From assembly GCA_934293575.1 (NCBI GenBank), contig CAKQYU010000009.1, positions 1 through 64,000 on the forward strand: a stretch of 64,000 bases of DNA, read 5' to 3'. Positions within the stretch are counted from its first letter, which is position 1; every line of letters begins with the position of its first letter. This document shows positions 33,687 to 42,821 of the stretch, one piece after another. The DNA comes from an uncultured Lachnospiraceae bacterium. GTDB lineage: Bacteria; Bacillota; Clostridia; Lachnospirales; Lachnospiraceae. The position numbers were made by a program, and so were the translations under genes. The notes under the pieces were generated by a model. The model did no database searches, had not been told where the DNA came from, and was given only the letters and a program-made list of their open reading frames with translations.

Positions 33687-34535
33687 ATGAGTTACGCAGA
33701 TGATGTATTTATAAAAATGTGTCAGAACATTATTGAAAATGGATATAGTACAGAAGGAGAAAAGGTTCGCCCTAAGTGGCCGGACGGAACATCGGCTTAT
33801 ACGATTAAACAGTTCGGCGTTGTGAATCGGTATGATTTATCGAAGGAATTTCCGGCATTAACCTTACGAAAGACTTATGTAAAATCTGCGGTAGATGAAA
33901 TGCTTTGGATATGGCAGAAAAAATCCAACAATATTCATGATTTAAAGAGTCATGTATGGGATGAATGGGCAGATGAAAATGGTTCTATTGGCAAGGCATA
34001 CGGTTATCAGATGGGAGTAAAGCATCAGTACAAAGAAGGTATGATGGATCAGGTAGATCGTGTTATTTATGATTTGAAAAATAATCCGTTCAGCCGAAGA
34101 ATTATGACCAACATTTATGTCCATCAGGATTTGCACGAAATGAATTTATATCCGTGTGCATATAGCATGACTTTTAATGTCACACAAAAGCCGGGACATG
34201 ATAAGCTGACGTTGAATGCAATATTAAATCAACGTTCTCAGGATATATTAGCCGCCAACAACTGGAATGTAGTGCAATATGCGGTTTTGGTGCATATGTT
34301 GGCACAGGTATGTGATATGGAAGCAGGCGAATTGGTTCATGTAATTGCGGATGCTCATATATATGACAGACATATTGAATTGGTGAAGGAACTGATTCAA
34401 AGACCGACGTATCCGGCACCGAAATTTTCCTTGAATCCGGAGATAAAGGATTTCTATCAATTTACGACAGATGATATTATTCTTACAGATTATGAGGCAG
34501 GACCACAGATAAAGGATATTCCGATTGCAATATAA
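33687..34535 (+). CDS. thyA: Thymidylate synthase
   Basis: The protein has 282 residues from ATG 33687, behind AGGAGG. It makes dTMP from dUMP with methylene-tetrahydrofolate. The catalytic Cys lies in LYPCAYSMTF, and the dUMP-binding NQRSQDILAANNWNVVQYAVL follows. DAHIYDRHIELVKE near the end is also conserved. The dihydrofolate reductase gene that recycles its folate product follows 76 bp downstream. Confidence 0.93.
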   Translation: MSYADDVFIKMCQNIIENGYSTEGEKVRPKWPDGTSAYTIKQFGVVNRYDLSKEFPALTLRKTYVKSAVDEMLWIWQKKSNNIHDLKSHVWDEWADENGSIGKAYGYQMGVKHQYKEGMMDQVDRVIYDLKNNPFSRRIMTNIYVHQDLHEMNLYPCAYSMTFNVTQKPGHDKLTLNAILNQRSQDILAANNWNVVQYAVLVHMLAQVCDMEAGELVHVIADAHIYDRHIELVKELIQRPTYPAPKFSLNPEIKDFYQFTTDDIILTDYEAGPQIKDIPIAI

Positions 34536-34611
34536 GGATAGTAAAGTTGCATTAGGATGAAAATATTTCGTAAGGCTTTATCAGATAATGATAAAGAAAA
34601 AGGAGGACAAA

Positions 34612-35115
34612 ATGCAGTTAATTGCAGCAGTTGATACAAATTGGGCGATTGGTAACAAGGATAAATTATTGGTACAGATTCCGGAGGATCAGAAATTTTT
34701 CCGAAAGACTACAATGGGACATGTTGTGGTACTTGGAAGAAAGACATTGGCTGGTTTTCCAAACGGAATGCCGTTAAAGGGAAGAACCAATATTATTGTG
34801 ACACATGATACTTCCTTTGAGGCAAAGGATGCGATTGTTGTTCATTCCAAAGAAGAGTTGATTGAGGAACTGAAAAAATATGATTCGGATGATATTTTTA
34901 TCATCGGAGGACAGAGCATTTACGAAATGATGTATGAATACTGTGATATTGCGCATATCACAAAGATTGATTATGCGTATGAGGCAGATGCATTTTTTCC
35001 CAATTTGGACAGAGAGGAAAACTGGGTAATAACCGGAGACAGTGACGAGCAGACCTATTTTGATTTGGAATATTATTTTTATCGTTATGAAAATAAAACT
35101 CCAAAGCAATTATAG
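34612..35115 (+). CDS. folA: Dihydrofolate reductase
   Basis: The protein has 167 residues from ATG 34612, behind AAGGAGG. MQLIAAVDTNWAIGNKDKLL and FFRKTTMGHVVVLGRKT are the substrate and NADPH sites, and IFIIGGQSIYEMM follows. It reduces dihydrofolate made by thymidylate synthase, and the two genes form a pair on the same strand. Confidence 0.93.
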   Translation: MQLIAAVDTNWAIGNKDKLLVQIPEDQKFFRKTTMGHVVVLGRKTLAGFPNGMPLKGRTNIIVTHDTSFEAKDAIVVHSKEELIEELKKYDSDDIFIIGGQSIYEMMYEYCDIAHITKIDYAYEADAFFPNLDREENWVITGDSDEQTYFDLEYYFYRYENKTPKQL

Positions 35116-35128
35116 ACTGCGGGATGTT

Positions 35129-35938
35129 CTATAGTTCCAATAATTTCTTTGCATTCTTATAAAAAATACATTCTTTTTCCTCACGGGTAAGTGGAAGCTG
35201 ATTAATATAAGAGATTAGTTGGCTTTGACTTGTCCAGGGAAAATCTGTACCGAATAATATTCGATTTGCACCGTGTTTTTTTATAATCCGGAGCATTTGT
35301 TCCTGACTTCCTAAAATATTACAATATGCGAAATCAAAATAGACATTTTTTCCGACCAGTAATTGTTCGACCAAATCCCATTGCATCATTCCACCCATAT
35401 GGGCAAGTACGATTTTTGAATCGTTCGGGCAATTTGTTAAAACTTCTTTTAACATCAGGTAAGCATGGTCGGGAGGACAGTGGATTGGGATGGGGCGTCC
35501 GATATCCATACCGGCATGGATAACAACGCACAGGTTAAGTTCGATACATTTCTTTATAATTTTAATGTATTTTAAATCGTCAATATAGGTTGGACCCTGA
35601 TAATCCGGATGTAATTTTACGCCCTTTAGTCCGGATTTTTTTATAAATTTCAATTTATCATCTATATCTTCATTATCCGGATGAATGCCCCCAAAGGAAA
35701 TGATACCTTCTGTTTGGTTGATTTCTATAGCATATCGGTTGATGGAATCAAATTGTGAGGGATTTGTTACAACCGGAAGAATTACACTATAATCAACATG
35801 GGAATTTTTCATTTCTTCCCGGATACCGGTCAGGGTTGCAGTTCCCTTTGCACATAGCCGGTTTTCACTTTCTAATGAATGGATTGCGTGCGGAGCAATA
35901 TTTTCGGGAAAAATGTGTGTGTGGAAGTCTATAATCAT
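35129..35938 (-). CDS. Amidohydrolase (TIM-barrel metal-dependent hydrolase)
   Basis: The protein has 269 residues, starting at 35938 (reverse) behind AAAGGA. It has the amidohydrolase-2 pattern: MIIDFHTHIFP for the first metal ligands, VKLHPDYQGP, CVVIHAGMD, KIVLAHMGG and FGTDFPW with the catalytic Asp. The substrate is unknown, and decarboxylation or hydrolysis of a small carboxylate is usual. It converges on folA with a 13-bp gap and no clear terminator. Confidence 0.8.
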   Translation of the reverse strand: MIIDFHTHIFPENIAPHAIHSLESENRLCAKGTATLTGIREEMKNSHVDYSVILPVVTNPSQFDSINRYAIEINQTEGIISFGGIHPDNEDIDDKLKFIKKSGLKGVKLHPDYQGPTYIDDLKYIKIIKKCIELNLCVVIHAGMDIGRPIPIHCPPDHAYLMLKEVLTNCPNDSKIVLAHMGGMMQWDLVEQLLVGKNVYFDFAYCNILGSQEQMLRIIKKHGANRILFGTDFPWTSQSQLISYINQLPLTREEKECIFYKNAKKLLEL

Positions 35939-36079
35939 GTATTTTGTCCTTTCTGCGAACTGAAAACAGGTATTTATCATCAATTCGTATTAATTAATAT
36001 ATTATGAGTATAACATAATTAATTTAGTGAAAAATATACAAAAAAAATTGAAAAAAACTACAAAATGTATAAAAAATAG

Positions 36080-36107
36080 TTGTGCAACAGTAATAATGTG
36101 GTATAAT
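36080..36107 (+). promoter_or_regulatory. Promoter of the YbjQ/zinc-ribbon gene
   Basis: TTGTGC (36080-36085) and TATAAT (36102-36107) are 16 bp apart. A 7-bp inverted repeat (ATGATTC at 36121 and GAATCAT at 36145) in the leader may be an operator. Confidence 0.6.
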
Positions 36108-36210
36108 ATTTAACAAAATTATGATTCGTTGTGGTGCAAATCGTGAATCATTTGCATGATTTGTCCGGGACAGTTGTAAGAAAAGTATATTTATTTGGGA
36201 GGATTTTGAT

Positions 36211-37311
36211 ATGGCAGACATTATGTTGACGTCAGGCGATAGCTTTGAAGGCTACGAGATTACGGAGTACTTAGGTTTTATTAGCGGACAGATTGCGGTT
36301 AGTTCGAATTTTATTAAGGATGTATCATCCAGTATTGCAGAATGGTCAGCTCAGGACAGTACAGCATTTACCAGCAAATTGGAAAGTGCGAATGCTTCAG
36401 CTTTAGAGAATTTAATAAAGGTAGCAAAGAAATCGGGAGCAAATGCAATTGTAGGTGTGAAGTTGAATTCTACCGGTTTATCAAGCAGTGCGGTTGGTAC
36501 GGTTGCATCCGGAACAGCAGTTATAATTCGTAAGAAAGAAGCAATTCATAAGATAATTTCATCTAAGATTTATGTATCCAATTATTATAATATGTTGATG
36601 CCAAGACCGGTTGAAGTAACATTGGCAGGTGATGGTAATGTAGTAAAGATTTCACCGACATTCTACAACTATAATCAGGATGAGATTAAAGCAGTTCGTT
36701 GTGATATTGAACTTACAAACTTCTATGAAGAAAGATTATTGTTACAGGGAATCGATTTTGTATTTGAACGGAATAATGTAACAAAGCTGGTTGCTGAATT
36801 TGTTGAGTGTAAGCTTCCTGTAAAGGATATTCCATTGATTAAAGATGTCAAAGTATATGTTAAAAAATATGTTACCGGAAAGGGCGTATTTGCACCGGAC
36901 GCAGATCCGATTGATGTATCAATGTCTGCAAAACAGTTTGATAATTTGAAAAACAAACGTGGTATTGATGCAGTGGAACGTTACAAGTCAGATGGCAGCA
37001 CATGGTTATGTAACTGTGGTTATATTAATGCAGGCGGTGATGAAGAGTGTGCAATCTGCGGCAGAAAAGAAGAAGAATTAAAGGTTAACATTGGATTTAA
37101 TTATGAAAAAATGTGCGATAAGATGAAAGATCTTCCAAATGTTTCGGCAATGAAGGACGTATTGATGGATTACATAAAGAAAGGCATGATAGATGCAAAA
37201 TACAGAATGGAATTGCTTGAAATTATGGAATCGGGACTTCAGTACGAAAAGACTCGTGGAGATATGACAGATACCGTATTAGAAAAGATTTACAAAGTAT
37301 TTGATAATTAA
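36211..37311 (+). CDS. YbjQ-domain protein with a zinc ribbon
   Basis: The protein has 366 residues, behind GGGAGG. The first ~110 residues resemble YbjQ/DUF74 (LTSGDSFEGYEITEYLGFIS, then ANAIVGVKLNSTG), a fold that makes ring oligomers. Residues ~266-286 (WLCNCGYINAGGDEECAICG) are a four-cysteine zinc ribbon of the RanBP2 type. It is the first of several genes here that look like an assembly or scaffold set (TPR, AAA, actin). The function is unknown. Confidence 0.65.
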   Translation: MADIMLTSGDSFEGYEITEYLGFISGQIAVSSNFIKDVSSSIAEWSAQDSTAFTSKLESANASALENLIKVAKKSGANAIVGVKLNSTGLSSSAVGTVASGTAVIIRKKEAIHKIISSKIYVSNYYNMLMPRPVEVTLAGDGNVVKISPTFYNYNQDEIKAVRCDIELTNFYEERLLLQGIDFVFERNNVTKLVAEFVECKLPVKDIPLIKDVKVYVKKYVTGKGVFAPDADPIDVSMSAKQFDNLKNKRGIDAVERYKSDGSTWLCNCGYINAGGDEECAICGRKEEELKVNIGFNYEKMCDKMKDLPNVSAMKDVLMDYIKKGMIDAKYRMELLEIMESGLQYEKTRGDMTDTVLEKIYKVFDN

Positions 37312-37331
37312 TTCATGCACAGATCGTATTG

Positions 37332-37400
37332 GGAAAGTGACCGTGAAGAATTTCTTTAAATGGTCACTTTCCTTGTGCGTAATGCACAAAGTCTTTTTTG
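37332..37400 (+). terminator. Double hairpin terminator
   Basis: GGAAAGTGACC (37332) pairs with GGTCACTTTCC (37362-37372). A second hairpin TTGTGC/GCACAA (37373-37389) is followed by TCTTTTTT. Confidence 0.7.
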
Positions 37401-37458
37401 TTGTAAAAAATCTTTTGATATGATACACTTAAATGAGTTGATTTAAGAGGTGAAGTTT

Positions 37459-39948
37459 GTGAGTACGGGAATTAGTATATCTAGTATTAATCAAATTAAA
37501 GAGCTGGCAGAAGAAAAAAGATATGCTGAAGCATTAGAGGTTTTGGATACTCAGAATCTTGACAAATCCATTAATCCTCAGTTTCTGAGAATCAGTGGTG
37601 AGATATTTCGTAAGAATAAGCGTTACTATGACAGTCGACGAATTTTAATCAAAGCGCATCAGATGTCTCCGCAGGGAACCAGAATCATTTCTGAGTTGAT
37701 TCAACTGTATCTGGAATTGGGATACTTTTCTTTAGCAAATCAATATTATGAAGAATATAAGTTTTATGTTGGTTCGGAAGATACACAGAAAGAATTTGTA
37801 GAATATATAGTGAAAAAAGCAAACGGTGCTGACATAAAAGAACTGGCGTCCATTGTAATTCCGATATTGGAGCGTATGCCGGAAGACCAGTGGAATTATG
37901 AAGCTATGCTTTTATATGATAAAATGGATCGGAAGGACAAGGCCTTGGATGAAGCCAGATTTATTCTGGAAAATTACAGGAATTCCATTTATGTTGACCG
38001 GGTTATTTCCTACATCGATGATAAATTAGATGTTGATGCAGAGTTTTTTGTCTACCCGAAAGAAGAACAGACAGAGGATGAGGCAACATACGGAGATTTG
38101 ATTTTGCTTGAACAGTCTATTTTGAAAAAAGACCATCTTGCAATGTATCCACCGGAAGCCAGAATTATGGTTGAGGTAGATGATAGGGATGGATTTGACG
38201 CCAAGCCCGTAAAAGAAAAAAAGGAAAAGAAGCCAAAAAAGAAGAAGATTAGAAAAGAAAAAACTTCACCGGAAGAGAGTGAAACTGCAAAAGAAGAAAA
38301 CATATCCGATACGACTGGACCGGAAGCAGATGTGAAGGATGAAGTTGCAAGCAGCGAGGGACAGGAAGTTACTTCTGAAGCTGATCCTGTTTCTGAATCG
38401 GAAGCTGTTTTATCTTCAGAAGAAGATAAAACGACAGAACAGCCGGAATCTTCTCCATCGGAATCTGCAAAACAGACAGAGGAAGATGTGACAAAGGATG
38501 AGACTTCGGATGAGCCGGCAGAGGAAAAAGAGCCGGAATCGGATGAAGAAATTTTACAAAAACAGAGAAATGAAGCCCTCGAAAAACTGTTATCAAAGAA
38601 AATAGATACAGATACAGTAAAAGAATCTGCAAAACAGCTTGCAGACTCTATTAAAGGTATTGATACTGCAAAAGCAAAGTCACAGGTTAAGATGGTGACA
38701 AGCACGGTTGTGGATAATGTTAAAAAAGCATCCGATGCACTTGGTGATGCAGTGGGAACAAAACCGGTAATGGAATCGGTTATACAGCAGGATATTGATA
38801 ATAAATCGGAAGAGATTGTGGACGGTATTATTGAAGATGTTTTAGAACCACCAAAACAGACGGTTGGTCAGGTTGTTCTCAATGAGGAATTAGATGCATT
38901 GGTACCGGATTCGTTAGAGGCAATGTCAACGGATGAGATTGCGGATATCGAAGCTCGTAAGGAAGAGCAGGAACGTTTGGAATTAGAGGCATTAGAAGCA
39001 GCGCTGAAGCTTGAAGAAGAAAAACGCAACAAGAAATTCTGGTCTAAGAATCAGGAAACTGAGGAAGAACCGGAGGAGTCTAGTTATTCCAAACTGAAAA
39101 ATCTTTATATGGAAGAGTATATGCCAAAAGAAGAGGAGATACAATCTCTTGGATTTGTAACGGTTGTACATTCGGATGTAGATGGTAACATAGAAACAGA
39201 ACTTCCGGATACAGCGCAGATGCTTCGTCAAATGATTGATAACAAGGAATATTATGCGGATGAAAATTCTTTGGGATTTGAATCAGAGGAAAGTTATCAT
39301 AACCATGGATTTGAAGTTGAAGAGTATGAGAAGCAGGAAGATTTAAAGTCAGAAAATCCAATCTTTGTAAAACAACCATATAACTCAGATGTATATAAGG
39401 TAGAAGATATTTATGTAGATACATCCATTCTTTCATTTGATGATATGGTTCCTGAAGTAGTCATACCGATTGAAAACTATAAGCAGTCCGATGATTGGAC
39501 ACATTTATCATCCGATGCCGACGAAGAGAAGAATATGGAGGAAACTCCGGAATTTGAAATAGAAACATTTGAAATAGAAACATTTGAAGAAACATTAGAG
39601 GAATCTTTGGATTCGGATTTTCCGGAATCGGAAGAAGCAGTGGAGGAAGAAGACGAGATTGCTGTAGCGATAGAAGAAACGACTGTTGAGGAAGAGACCG
39701 ATACAAAAGAAACAGAAGTGGAAGCGGCAATTGTGGAAGAAACAAATGCGGAAAAAGCAGATGTAGAAGTAAACTCTGTTGTTACGGAATCGGTTGAGGA
39801 GATAACACAGGAAGAGGAAACGGCTACAGAAGTAGATCTTTTAAATCCGGTTGAGGATATTCGAAGAGACAGAATGAGTCTTCGTGCTCGGATTGTGATT
39901 ACAGAAAGTATGGAACAGAAATTATCAGTTTTGAAAGAAACAAAGTAA
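37459..39948 (+). CDS. TPR protein with a long acidic, low-complexity tail
   Basis: The protein has 829 residues from GTG 37459, with AGAGGTG upstream. The first ~210 residues are TPR-like repeats (ALEVLDTQNLDKSINPQFL, then RRILIKAHQMSPQG). After a Lys patch (~255-275) the rest is rich in Glu, Ser, Thr and Pro, with repeats such as EIETFEIETFEETLEE near 700-720. No membrane segment is seen. It probably binds partners through its TPR part. The next gene lies 50 bp downstream. Confidence 0.7.
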   Translation: MSTGISISSINQIKELAEEKRYAEALEVLDTQNLDKSINPQFLRISGEIFRKNKRYYDSRRILIKAHQMSPQGTRIISELIQLYLELGYFSLANQYYEEYKFYVGSEDTQKEFVEYIVKKANGADIKELASIVIPILERMPEDQWNYEAMLLYDKMDRKDKALDEARFILENYRNSIYVDRVISYIDDKLDVDAEFFVYPKEEQTEDEATYGDLILLEQSILKKDHLAMYPPEARIMVEVDDRDGFDAKPVKEKKEKKPKKKKIRKEKTSPEESETAKEENISDTTGPEADVKDEVASSEGQEVTSEADPVSESEAVLSSEEDKTTEQPESSPSESAKQTEEDVTKDETSDEPAEEKEPESDEEILQKQRNEALEKLLSKKIDTDTVKESAKQLADSIKGIDTAKAKSQVKMVTSTVVDNVKKASDALGDAVGTKPVMESVIQQDIDNKSEEIVDGIIEDVLEPPKQTVGQVVLNEELDALVPDSLEAMSTDEIADIEARKEEQERLELEALEAALKLEEEKRNKKFWSKNQETEEEPEESSYSKLKNLYMEEYMPKEEEIQSLGFVTVVHSDVDGNIETELPDTAQMLRQMIDNKEYYADENSLGFESEESYHNHGFEVEEYEKQEDLKSENPIFVKQPYNSDVYKVEDIYVDTSILSFDDMVPEVVIPIENYKQSDDWTHLSSDADEEKNMEETPEFEIETFEIETFEETLEESLDSDFPESEEAVEEEDEIAVAIEETTVEEETDTKETEVEAAIVEETNAEKADVEVNSVVTESVEEITQEEETATEVDLLNPVEDIRRDRMSLRARIVITESMEQKLSVLKETK

Positions 39949-39998
39949 TTTAGATTTGTTGCTTTTGGTGTTCAAATTGATTTAGGAGGGGGAGGGAT

Positions 39999-42629
39999 AT
40001 GGCATTATTTAAGAATAATTCCAACATGTCATCTGACAGAGAAGAACAATTTGCAAAGCTGAATGCAGCAGAAGAACAAAGAGCTCGTTTTCGGGCAGAA
40101 GAGGAAAAAAAGATTGCAGAAGAAAGGCGGGTGCAGGATAAAAAGATGAATCAAACAGAAGCGATGATTGCAGCAATTAAGGCTCAGGTTGAAAAAGAAA
40201 AAGCTGCAAAGGAAGAAGCTGCGAGACAAGCAGAATTAAAAGCTGCCTCATCAACAAAATCGTCTTCAAATTCTGATTCTAAACCAAAATTTAGAACGAT
40301 TTCTCCGGAAGAAATGGCGAAGCTGGAAGAAAGAAAGAAAATGAAGAATGCAGGAATAAATCCGGATGCAGTGGAAAAAGAAACTGATGAAAAACCGGAA
40401 ACAAGCCATTTGGCAGAACCGGTTGGTTCAATTGGCGGAATATCTGGTGGTATATCCGGAGGACCTTCATTGTCAAATTTAAGTGGAGGAGGTCCGACAC
40501 TTACCAATCCAAATGCTGGTCAGAATACATTAAACAGTACAGGCAGTCTTGGCGGTGGACTTGGTGTTGATATCACTGCGATGGAAAAGGCAGAATCGAA
40601 GGCAGAATCGAAGGCAGAAGAAAGAACGATTTCTCTTGATACCAAAGCGGTAAATGCAGCCGTGGAACAGACAGATAAATCTTCATCGGATGATATGAAA
40701 ATTCCAAAGGTTGAGAATATTAAAAAGCCATCAGAGCCTGTTCAAAAACCACATATACCGACTCAGATTGTTGGGGATTCCAGTACAATTGTTGTTGATG
40801 ATGGTTCTGGATGGGATGAAGAAAAGACAGAGGAAGGAGTAAGTTGGGTAGAAACAGATAAACATGCCCAACCTGTTACTGCACCTGTTAAAGAAGAGGC
40901 AAAGGCAGAGGAAGAAGTTATAAATGTAATCCCGGTTCGTCAGCGTCCGGTAGATGCAAATGATGTACACAGTGCATATAATATTGATTTTGATGATGAC
41001 GATGATGATGATATTATGGCATTTACATCAAATTCTGATCATAATGCGGAAGAGGAAGCAAGACGTAAGGCAGAGGAAGAAGCAAAGCGGAAAGCAGAAG
41101 AGGAAGCAAGACGTAAAGCAGAGGAAGAAGCAAGACAGAAAGCGGAAGAGGAAGCAAGACGTAAAGCGGAGGAAGAAGCAAGACAGAAAGCAGAAGAGGA
41201 AGCAAGACGTAAAGCGGAGGAAGAAGCAAGACAGAAAGCGGAAGAAGAAGCGAGACGTAAGGCAGAGGAAGAAGCAAGACGTAAGGCGGAAGAGGAAGCA
41301 AGACGTAAGGCAGAGGAAGAAGCAAAGCGGAAAGCAGAAGAGGAAGCAAGACAGAAAGCGGAAGAGGAAGCAAGACGTAAGGCAGAGGAAGAAGCAAAGC
41401 GGAAAGCGGAAGAGGAAGCAAGACGTAAGGCAGAGGAAGAAGCAAAGCGGAAAGCGGAAGAAGAAGCAAGACGTAAGGCAGAGGAAGAAGCAAAGCGGAA
41501 AGCGGAAGAAGAGGCAAGACGTAAGGCAGAGGAAGAAGCAAAGCGGAAAGCGGAAGAGGAAGCAAGACGTAAGGCGGAGGAAGAAGCAAAGCGGAAAGCG
41601 GAAGAGGAAGCAAGACGTAAGGCGGAGGAAGAAGCAAAGCGGAAAGCGGAAGCAGAAGCAAGACAGAGAGCGGAAGAAGAAGCAAGACGTAAGGCAGAGG
41701 AAGAAGCAAGACGTAAGGCGGAAGAAGAAGCAAGACAGAGAGCGGAAGAAGAAGCAAGACGTAAGGCAGAGGAAGAAGCAAGACGTAAGGCGGAAGAAGA
41801 AGCAAGAAGAAAAGCAGAAGAGGAAGCAAGACAGAGAGCGGAAGCAGAAGCAAGACAGAAGGCGGAAGAAGAGGCAAGAAGAAAAGCAGAAGAGGAAGCA
41901 AAACAGAAAGCTGCAGCATCTTCAGATTTTGTATTACCGGTTGGTGCAGAGCAATTCCTCGGAAAATATCTGACTGTCAACTCAATTAATGAGCAGATTG
42001 CCAGAACGATAAGATATATTAATGATAATCCGTCAGAACCACGTAATATTGTTATTTTGGGACAATATGGTTTTGGAACAACGACTATAGCGGAAGACTT
42101 TGCAAGAAGTTTTTATGCATTGGGAATTTGCAAAACCAAAACAATTGCTAAGATAAAGGCGGCAGCATTAAACAGAGCAAATATTAGCGATGCAATCGGA
42201 AAATTGCAGGGTGGTTGTCTGGTTATTGAAAATGCTGGTGTTATTACAAATGAAAAATTGGATGAAATTTATCAGATTGTAAGTAATCCAAATAATGATG
42301 TAGTTGTAATCATGACCGGACAGATTGAAACCTTATCAAAATTATTTAAGGATAATGCAGTTATTTCGACACAATTTAAGCATTTGGTTCAGGTACACAG
42401 AATTTCAGATATGGATGTCTTTGCAATTGCAAAAGAACATGCCAGAATGTCTGGTTATCCATGTGAAGCCGGTGCAGAAAACGGACTGAGAAGAAGAATG
42501 CAGGAAGTTGAGAGCGGCAATTTGGATCGTGTATTAAAATCAGTGGATAATGCAATTTCAAAAGCGCATAACAGAGAGATGAATTTGGGAGATCAGGATC
42601 ATCGTTTGATTGCAGCAGATTTTGAATAA
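39999..42629 (+). CDS. AAA-like ATPase with a long repeat helix and a damaged Walker A
   Basis: The protein has 876 residues, behind AGGAGG. The first 90 residues are a charged helix. A Gly/Ser-rich region follows (~140-180). Residues ~350-640 are about 36 repeats of AEEEARRK, an 8-residue period, which favours a single stable helix over a heptad coiled coil. The last ~220 residues form an AAA-type domain: NIVILGQYGFGTTTIAEDFA as Walker A, in which the usual Lys is Thr (GFGTTT), then CLVIENAG in place of a DEAG-type Walker B. It may bind but not hydrolyse ATP. Confidence 0.7.
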   Translation: MALFKNNSNMSSDREEQFAKLNAAEEQRARFRAEEEKKIAEERRVQDKKMNQTEAMIAAIKAQVEKEKAAKEEAARQAELKAASSTKSSSNSDSKPKFRTISPEEMAKLEERKKMKNAGINPDAVEKETDEKPETSHLAEPVGSIGGISGGISGGPSLSNLSGGGPTLTNPNAGQNTLNSTGSLGGGLGVDITAMEKAESKAESKAEERTISLDTKAVNAAVEQTDKSSSDDMKIPKVENIKKPSEPVQKPHIPTQIVGDSSTIVVDDGSGWDEEKTEEGVSWVETDKHAQPVTAPVKEEAKAEEEVINVIPVRQRPVDANDVHSAYNIDFDDDDDDDIMAFTSNSDHNAEEEARRKAEEEAKRKAEEEARRKAEEEARQKAEEEARRKAEEEARQKAEEEARRKAEEEARQKAEEEARRKAEEEARRKAEEEARRKAEEEAKRKAEEEARQKAEEEARRKAEEEAKRKAEEEARRKAEEEAKRKAEEEARRKAEEEAKRKAEEEARRKAEEEAKRKAEEEARRKAEEEAKRKAEEEARRKAEEEAKRKAEAEARQRAEEEARRKAEEEARRKAEEEARQRAEEEARRKAEEEARRKAEEEARRKAEEEARQRAEAEARQKAEEEARRKAEEEAKQKAAASSDFVLPVGAEQFLGKYLTVNSINEQIARTIRYINDNPSEPRNIVILGQYGFGTTTIAEDFARSFYALGICKTKTIAKIKAAALNRANISDAIGKLQGGCLVIENAGVITNEKLDEIYQIVSNPNNDVVVIMTGQIETLSKLFKDNAVISTQFKHLVQVHRISDMDVFAIAKEHARMSGYPCEAGAENGLRRRMQEVESGNLDRVLKSVDNAISKAHNREMNLGDQDHRLIAADFE
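41044..41915 (+). repeat. 24-bp coding repeat array
   Basis: About 36 tandem copies of a 24-bp unit encode AEEEARRK or AEEEAKRK. The copies are not identical (GAAGAGGAAGCAAGACGTAA and relatives). The reverse strand is also open through the repeat, which makes false frames. Confidence 0.9.
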
Positions 42630-42638
42630 AATATTTTT

Positions 42639-42672
42639 GAGGGAAGAAAGTGATTTCTTTCCTCTTTTTTTG
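42639..42672 (+). terminator. Terminator after the AAA-like gene
   Basis: GAGGGAAGAAAG pairs with TTCTTTCCTC, with one mispair, followed by T7. Confidence 0.75.
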
Positions 42673-42821
42673 AAAAAATTCTTAAAAATAAGAAAAAGTA
42701 ATTGTTTTTTTTAGAAATTTTGATACTATATAAATTGAGTTATTTTGAAATTTTATCAATAAATAATTGTTTGAATATAGATATTAGGATAAGCTTTAGT
42801 TTGATTGGAGGACGAAAGATC

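Noticed and set aside
38052..38705. A 217-residue Ser-rich frame opposite the TPR gene
   Set aside because: It is the reverse of an acidic Glu/Ser region, a common shadow, with no ribosome site.
41023..41980. Long frames of ~300-340 residues on both strands over the AEEEARRK repeat
   Set aside because: They come from the 24-bp periodicity and have low-complexity Leu/Pro, Arg/Lys or Ala/Ser products. The forward frame of the AAA-like gene continues on both sides.
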